Assembly: GCA_023408815.1 (NCBI GenBank)
Contig: JAEYJO010000026.1
Coordinates: 1-36,802, forward strand
DNA: 36,802 nt
Origin: Bacillota bacterium
GTDB lineage: Bacteria > Bacillota > Clostridia > Lachnospirales > Lachnospiraceae
Reading direction: 5' to 3'
In this document: positions 33,682 through 36,802 of the stretch, one piece after another
How the letters are laid out: the number at the start of each line of letters is the position of its first letter
Position numbering within the stretch: position 1 is the first letter of the stretch
The notes under the pieces: generated by a model
Database searches by the model: none
What the model was told of the DNA's origin: nothing
What the model saw: the letters and a program-made list of their open reading frames with translations, nothing else
Made by a program: the position numbers and the translations under genes

Positions 33682-33699
33682 TTGTTATTTTTTTAACAA
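33682..33699. promoter_or_regulatory. Rex-like operator 1
   Basis: TTGTTATTTTTTTAACAA differs at one position from the Rex consensus TTGTTAAWWWWTTAACAA. It ends 5 bp before the -35 element of adhE. Rex is the NADH-sensing repressor that commonly controls adhE in Firmicutes. Confidence 0.65.
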
Positions 33700-33704
33700 A
33701 TCTA

Positions 33705-33733
33705 TTTACAAATACCTTTTTTTCTGTTATATT
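33705..33733 (+). promoter_or_regulatory. adhE promoter
   Basis: TTTACA (33705-33710), a 17-bp spacer and TATATT (33728-33733) form a good sigma-70 promoter about 50 bp before the start codon. It is flanked by two Rex-like operators. Confidence 0.65.
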
Positions 33734-33748
33734 CATCACATAACCATT

Positions 33749-33766
33749 GTGTTAATTTTTTAACAA
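33749..33766. promoter_or_regulatory. Rex-like operator 2
   Basis: GTGTTAATTTTTTAACAA differs at one position from the Rex consensus. It lies just downstream of the expected transcription start and 7 bp before the AGGAGG ribosome binding site, so a bound repressor would block elongation. Confidence 0.7.
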
Positions 33767-33784
33767 TCGAAAAGGAGGATATCT

Positions 33785-36406
33785 ATGTCTAATAAATTAC
33801 AACAACCCACCCCCAAGGAGCATGTCGATCAATTAGTGAAAAACGCAATCGGTGCGCTAAATGATTTCTTGTCCCTGGATCAAGAGACAGTTGATAATAT
33901 AGTTCATGAGATGGCTCTTGCCGGACTCGCAAAGCAACAGGTACTTGCTAAAATGGCAATAGAAGAAACCGGAAAAGGAATCTACGAAGATAAGATTACA
34001 AAAAATATTTTTGCAACAGAATATGTATGGCATTCTATCAAATATCAGAAAACAGTTGGTATTATTGAAGATAATGAAGAAGAGGATTACATGATCGTGG
34101 CTGAGCCGGTAGGTATCGTTGCCGGTGTTACTCCTGTTACAAACCCCACCTCCACTACCATGTTCAAATGCTTAACTTGTATAAAGACCAGAAACCCGAT
34201 TATTTTTGGTTTCCACCCCAGTTCCCAGCAATGCTCCAAGGAAGCCGCAAAAACCTTATATGAGGCAGCTGTCAAGGCCGGTGCTCCCAAAAACTGTATA
34301 CAATGGATCGAATATCCTTCCATCGATGCTACCAGAGAACTAATGAATCATCCCGATGTATCTATGATTCTGGCTACCGGAGGATCCGGAATGGTTAAGC
34401 AGGCTTATTCCTGCGGAAAGCCCGCCCTTGGTGTAGGTCCTGGCAATGTTCCCTGCTTTATTGAAAAAACCGCCAACTTAAAGCGTGCCGTAAATGATCT
34501 GATATTATCTAAATCCTTTGATCACGGCATGATCTGTGCTTCCGAACAGGCGGTAATTATCGAGGCTCCCGTATATGCTGAAGTTGTGGATCTGATGAAG
34601 AAGGATGGCTGCTACTTCGCCACCAAAGAAGAGATTAAGCTCCTGGAGCCCGTGGTAATCAATAAAGCAACCGGTGCCGTTAATCCTGACATTGTTGGGA
34701 AATCACCGTTCGATATTGCAGCGCTGGCCGGAATCAGCATTCCTGTAAACGCCAAGATCTTATGTACGGAGTTAGACGGAGTTGGTCCAGAATACCCTTT
34801 GTCCAAAGAAAAGCTTTCCCCTGTACTCGCAGTACTTAAAGCTCAGAATCTGGAGAAGGGTCTCCAGCTTTGTGAGAAGATGATCGCACTTGGCGGTCTG
34901 GGCCATTCCTCTGTCATCCATTCCAATAATGATGAGGTCATTAAGACCTTCTCTTCTCGAATGAGAACCGGCCGTATCCTCGTAAATTCACCTTCCACAC
35001 ATGGTGCGATCGGTGATCTGTATAATACAAATATGCCTTCTCTTACCTTAGGCTGCGGCTCTTACGGCGGTAACTCTACTACCCATAACGTATCCGCTGT
35101 CGATCTGGTAAACTATAAACGTGTAGCAAAGAGGAGGAATAATATGCAATGGTTTAAGGTACCCAGTAAAATCTATTTTGAGTCCGGTTCAACAGCATAT
35201 TTATCAAAAATGCCTGACATAACAAAGGCATTTATCGTAACTGACCCGTCTATGACCCAATTAGGCTATGTCAGCAAGGTATTATATCAATTAAGAAAGC
35301 GTCCCGATTATGTACACAGTGAGATTTTCGACCAGGTTGAGCCTGATCCGAGCCTTGATACTATCCTAAAAGGCGTAGAGGAAATGAATAAGTTCAAGCC
35401 CGACGTAATTATTGCACTGGGCGGCGGTTCCGCTATTGATGCAGCTAAGGGCATGTGGTTATTCTATGAAGATCCGACTGCAGATTTCAAGAATATGTCC
35501 TTGAAGTTTTTAGATATCCGTAAACGTACCTATAAATTCCCTGCCTTAGGTAAGAAGGCACAATTTGTAGCAATTCCGACTACTTCCGGAACAGGCTCGG
35601 AGGTCACCTCCTTTGCTGTTATTTCGGATAAACAGGAAAATAAGAAATATCCTCTGGCAGATTATGAGTTGACACCTGATATTGCAATTATAGACCCTGA
35701 CTTTGTTATGACCGTCCCCAAGAAATCAACCGCCTGGACCGGTATGGATGTACTTACCCATGCAATTGAGGCATATATCTCAGTGATAGCATCCGATTAT
35801 ACCGATGCACTGGCAATTCATGCAATTGATTTAGTATTCAAGCATCTAAGAGAGTCTTATGACAAGGGGGCACAGAGTCCTATCGCACGCGAGAAGATGC
35901 ATAATGCTTCAACTATTGCCGGTATGGCATTTACCAATGCCTTCCTTGGAATTAACCATTCCCTGGCTCATAAACTGGGCGGCGAGTATCATATTCCTCA
36001 CGGTTGTGCAAATGCAATTTTATTACCCCATGTAATACGATACAATGGTGTTGATTGTCCCACTAAGGTTACATCCTTCCCGAAATATGAAAGTTATATC
36101 GTAGGTGATAAGATTTTTGAATTGATGAAAAAATTAGGAAGGAATCCGAAAAATAACGCTGAAGCCGTAGAAATGCTGGCAAAAGAAGTGGAAGATCTCA
36201 ATAAGCATTTAGAAATTCCTAATAACTTAAAAGAATACGGAATCGATGAAAAAGACTTCCTCTACAAGCTCTCAGGACTTGCCGATCTGGCCTTCGGCGA
36301 CCAATGTACAACAGCTAATCCAAGACTTCCTCTTGTATCCGAATTAGAGGATCTTTACCTCTTGGCATACTATGGTAAAGGCAATATTCCGGAAAAAGAG
36401 AAATAA
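33785..36406 (+). CDS. adhE: Bifunctional aldehyde-alcohol dehydrogenase AdhE
   Basis: A full-length AdhE of 873 residues that converts acetyl-CoA to acetaldehyde and then ethanol, with NADH used in both steps. The N-terminal acylating aldehyde dehydrogenase domain (about 1-440) has the catalytic Cys-251 in HGMICASEQ. The C-terminal iron-dependent alcohol dehydrogenase domain (about 455-870) has GGGSAIDAAK, TTSGTGSEVTSF, DVLTHAIEAY, NHSLAHKLGG and HIPHGCANA. AAAGGAGG precedes the start. It stands alone, with its own promoter flanked by two Rex-like sites and with a terminator, so it is a redox-controlled fermentation gene. It would re-oxidise NADH made by the sugar and acid-sugar pathways. 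Confidence 0.97.
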   Translation: MSNKLQQPTPKEHVDQLVKNAIGALNDFLSLDQETVDNIVHEMALAGLAKQQVLAKMAIEETGKGIYEDKITKNIFATEYVWHSIKYQKTVGIIEDNEEEDYMIVAEPVGIVAGVTPVTNPTSTTMFKCLTCIKTRNPIIFGFHPSSQQCSKEAAKTLYEAAVKAGAPKNCIQWIEYPSIDATRELMNHPDVSMILATGGSGMVKQAYSCGKPALGVGPGNVPCFIEKTANLKRAVNDLILSKSFDHGMICASEQAVIIEAPVYAEVVDLMKKDGCYFATKEEIKLLEPVVINKATGAVNPDIVGKSPFDIAALAGISIPVNAKILCTELDGVGPEYPLSKEKLSPVLAVLKAQNLEKGLQLCEKMIALGGLGHSSVIHSNNDEVIKTFSSRMRTGRILVNSPSTHGAIGDLYNTNMPSLTLGCGSYGGNSTTHNVSAVDLVNYKRVAKRRNNMQWFKVPSKIYFESGSTAYLSKMPDITKAFIVTDPSMTQLGYVSKVLYQLRKRPDYVHSEIFDQVEPDPSLDTILKGVEEMNKFKPDVIIALGGGSAIDAAKGMWLFYEDPTADFKNMSLKFLDIRKRTYKFPALGKKAQFVAIPTTSGTGSEVTSFAVISDKQENKKYPLADYELTPDIAIIDPDFVMTVPKKSTAWTGMDVLTHAIEAYISVIASDYTDALAIHAIDLVFKHLRESYDKGAQSPIAREKMHNASTIAGMAFTNAFLGINHSLAHKLGGEYHIPHGCANAILLPHVIRYNGVDCPTKVTSFPKYESYIVGDKIFELMKKLGRNPKNNAEAVEMLAKEVEDLNKHLEIPNNLKEYGIDEKDFLYKLSGLADLAFGDQCTTANPRLPLVSELEDLYLLAYYGKGNIPEKEK

Positions 36407-36439
36407 GATACGCCTTATCTGCATAATAGGATAAAATAA

Positions 36440-36490
36440 ATAAAGAGAACGCGTGATATCATTACTATGCGCTCTCTCTTTATATCTTTT
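36440..36490 (+). terminator. Terminator of adhE
   Basis: ATAAAGAGA (36440-36448) pairs with TCTCTTTAT (36474-36482), with additional GC pairs inside an imperfect loop. TCTTTTTCT follows on the plus strand. It begins 34 bp after the adhE stop. The following 190 bp up to the intron end are AT-rich, with no gene or clear signal seen. Confidence 0.65.
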
Positions 36491-36678
36491 TCTGCTGATT
36501 TCTTCATTTTAATAAAGTATTTTTTCTTGCTTTGTAATATTCTGTGAGGATTTCCTGCTTTAACCGCAACGTTATGATGTTTTTCTTAATTACACATATA
36601 AACGATCAAAAAAATCACCTCTTTAGCAATACAAATAATTAAATTCATAAATTTTTAGTTTATTGTAGTTTAAGCACA

Positions 36679-36802
36679 ATCGAGTAGGAGGCGGTGATTA
36701 ACCGCCGTCCTCTCACAGCACCGTGCGTACCGTTCGGTACACGGCGCTTTCAGTAGTTGATGTGCACAGACTGATATGCAGTGGCTAAGTCATAGAAACC
36801 AT
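36679..36802 (-). ncRNA. 3' end of a group II intron (domains V and VI)
   Basis: Read on the minus strand, 36748-36717 folds as a domain V hairpin. It opens with the AGC triad, has a 9-bp lower helix, the two-nucleotide CG bulge, a 4-bp upper helix and a GAAC loop. Domain VI follows at about 36713-36682, with a bulged A at 36685 that is the likely branch point. Six nucleotides later the intron ends in GAT at 36679, the expected AY 3' end. The rest of the intron lies beyond the window edge. Confidence 0.8.
36750..36802 (-). CDS. C-terminal end of the intron-encoded reverse transcriptase/maturase (partial)
   Basis: An open frame entering from the window edge on the minus strand encodes GFYDLATAYQSVHINY and stops at 36750, just before domain V. 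Its position, at the end of domain IV, is where intron-encoded proteins of group II introns finish. The identification rests on position and on a general resemblance of the tail, because only 16 residues are visible. Confidence 0.4.
   Translation of the reverse strand, partial: GFYDLATAYQSVHINY

Overview
The window looks like chromosomal DNA of an anaerobic, AT-rich clostridium, most likely a Lachnospiraceae-type gut organism. The reasons are strong AGGAGG ribosome binding sites, a Rex-controlled AdhE, a YesM/YesN-type two-component system beside a CUT1 sugar transporter that lacks its own ATPase, and the overall codon style. This assignment is an inference from gene content; there is no rRNA gene to test it.

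Layout. (1) 73-3707, minus strand: a heterodimeric ABC exporter pair with one degenerate ATP site, ended by a hairpin terminator. (2) 3763-7131: remains of a raffinose-type sugar locus. It holds a GH27 alpha-galactosidase, a divergent AraC regulator, and the C-terminal part of a sucrose phosphorylase whose N-terminal third is missing. (3) 7168-21029, minus strand: an eleven-gene catabolic island for an organic acid or acid sugar. Its likely first unit runs from a DUF1537 four-carbon acid sugar kinase through a sialidase-like Asp-box protein, an Fe-alcohol dehydrogenase, a DapA-family aldolase, a PdxA2-type dehydrogenase, an esterase and an SLC13 permease. A hairpin and a good internal promoter then precede a second unit: a double alpha/beta-hydrolase, a YhcH-family protein, an OFA-type MFS transporter, and a chemoreceptor whose C-terminus is a whole TRAP (DctP) solute-binding domain. 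(4) 21280-25315, plus strand: a PrpR-type AAA+ regulator divergent from the island, then a decayed IS5-family transposase and an N-terminally truncated paralogue of the regulator. (5) 25346-25631: a long imperfect inverted repeat that resembles a MITE. (6) 25690-33601: a beta-glycan utilisation locus, with a cytoplasmic GH5 hydrolase, two CUT1 permeases and a lipoprotein on the minus strand, divergent from a YesM/YesN two-component system. (7) 33682-36490: adhE, its promoter flanked by two Rex-like operators, and a terminator. (8) 36679-36802: the 3' end (domains V and VI, with branch-point A) of a group II intron on the minus strand, running off the window.

How the island may work (inference): SLC13 and MFS permeases import a carboxylate or acid sugar. 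Esterases and the Asp-box protein remove substituents. The DUF1537 kinase and PdxA2 protein match the known route acid sugar -> 4-phosphate -> 3-keto acid -> dihydroxyacetone phosphate + CO2. The DapA aldolase and Fe-alcohol dehydrogenase would process a second carbon chain. The DctP domain behind a chemoreceptor signalling domain is predicted to lie in the cytoplasm. It would make the receptor a sensor of the intracellular carboxylate and not part of a transporter, since no TRAP permease gene is present. This chimeric receptor is the most unusual object in the window.
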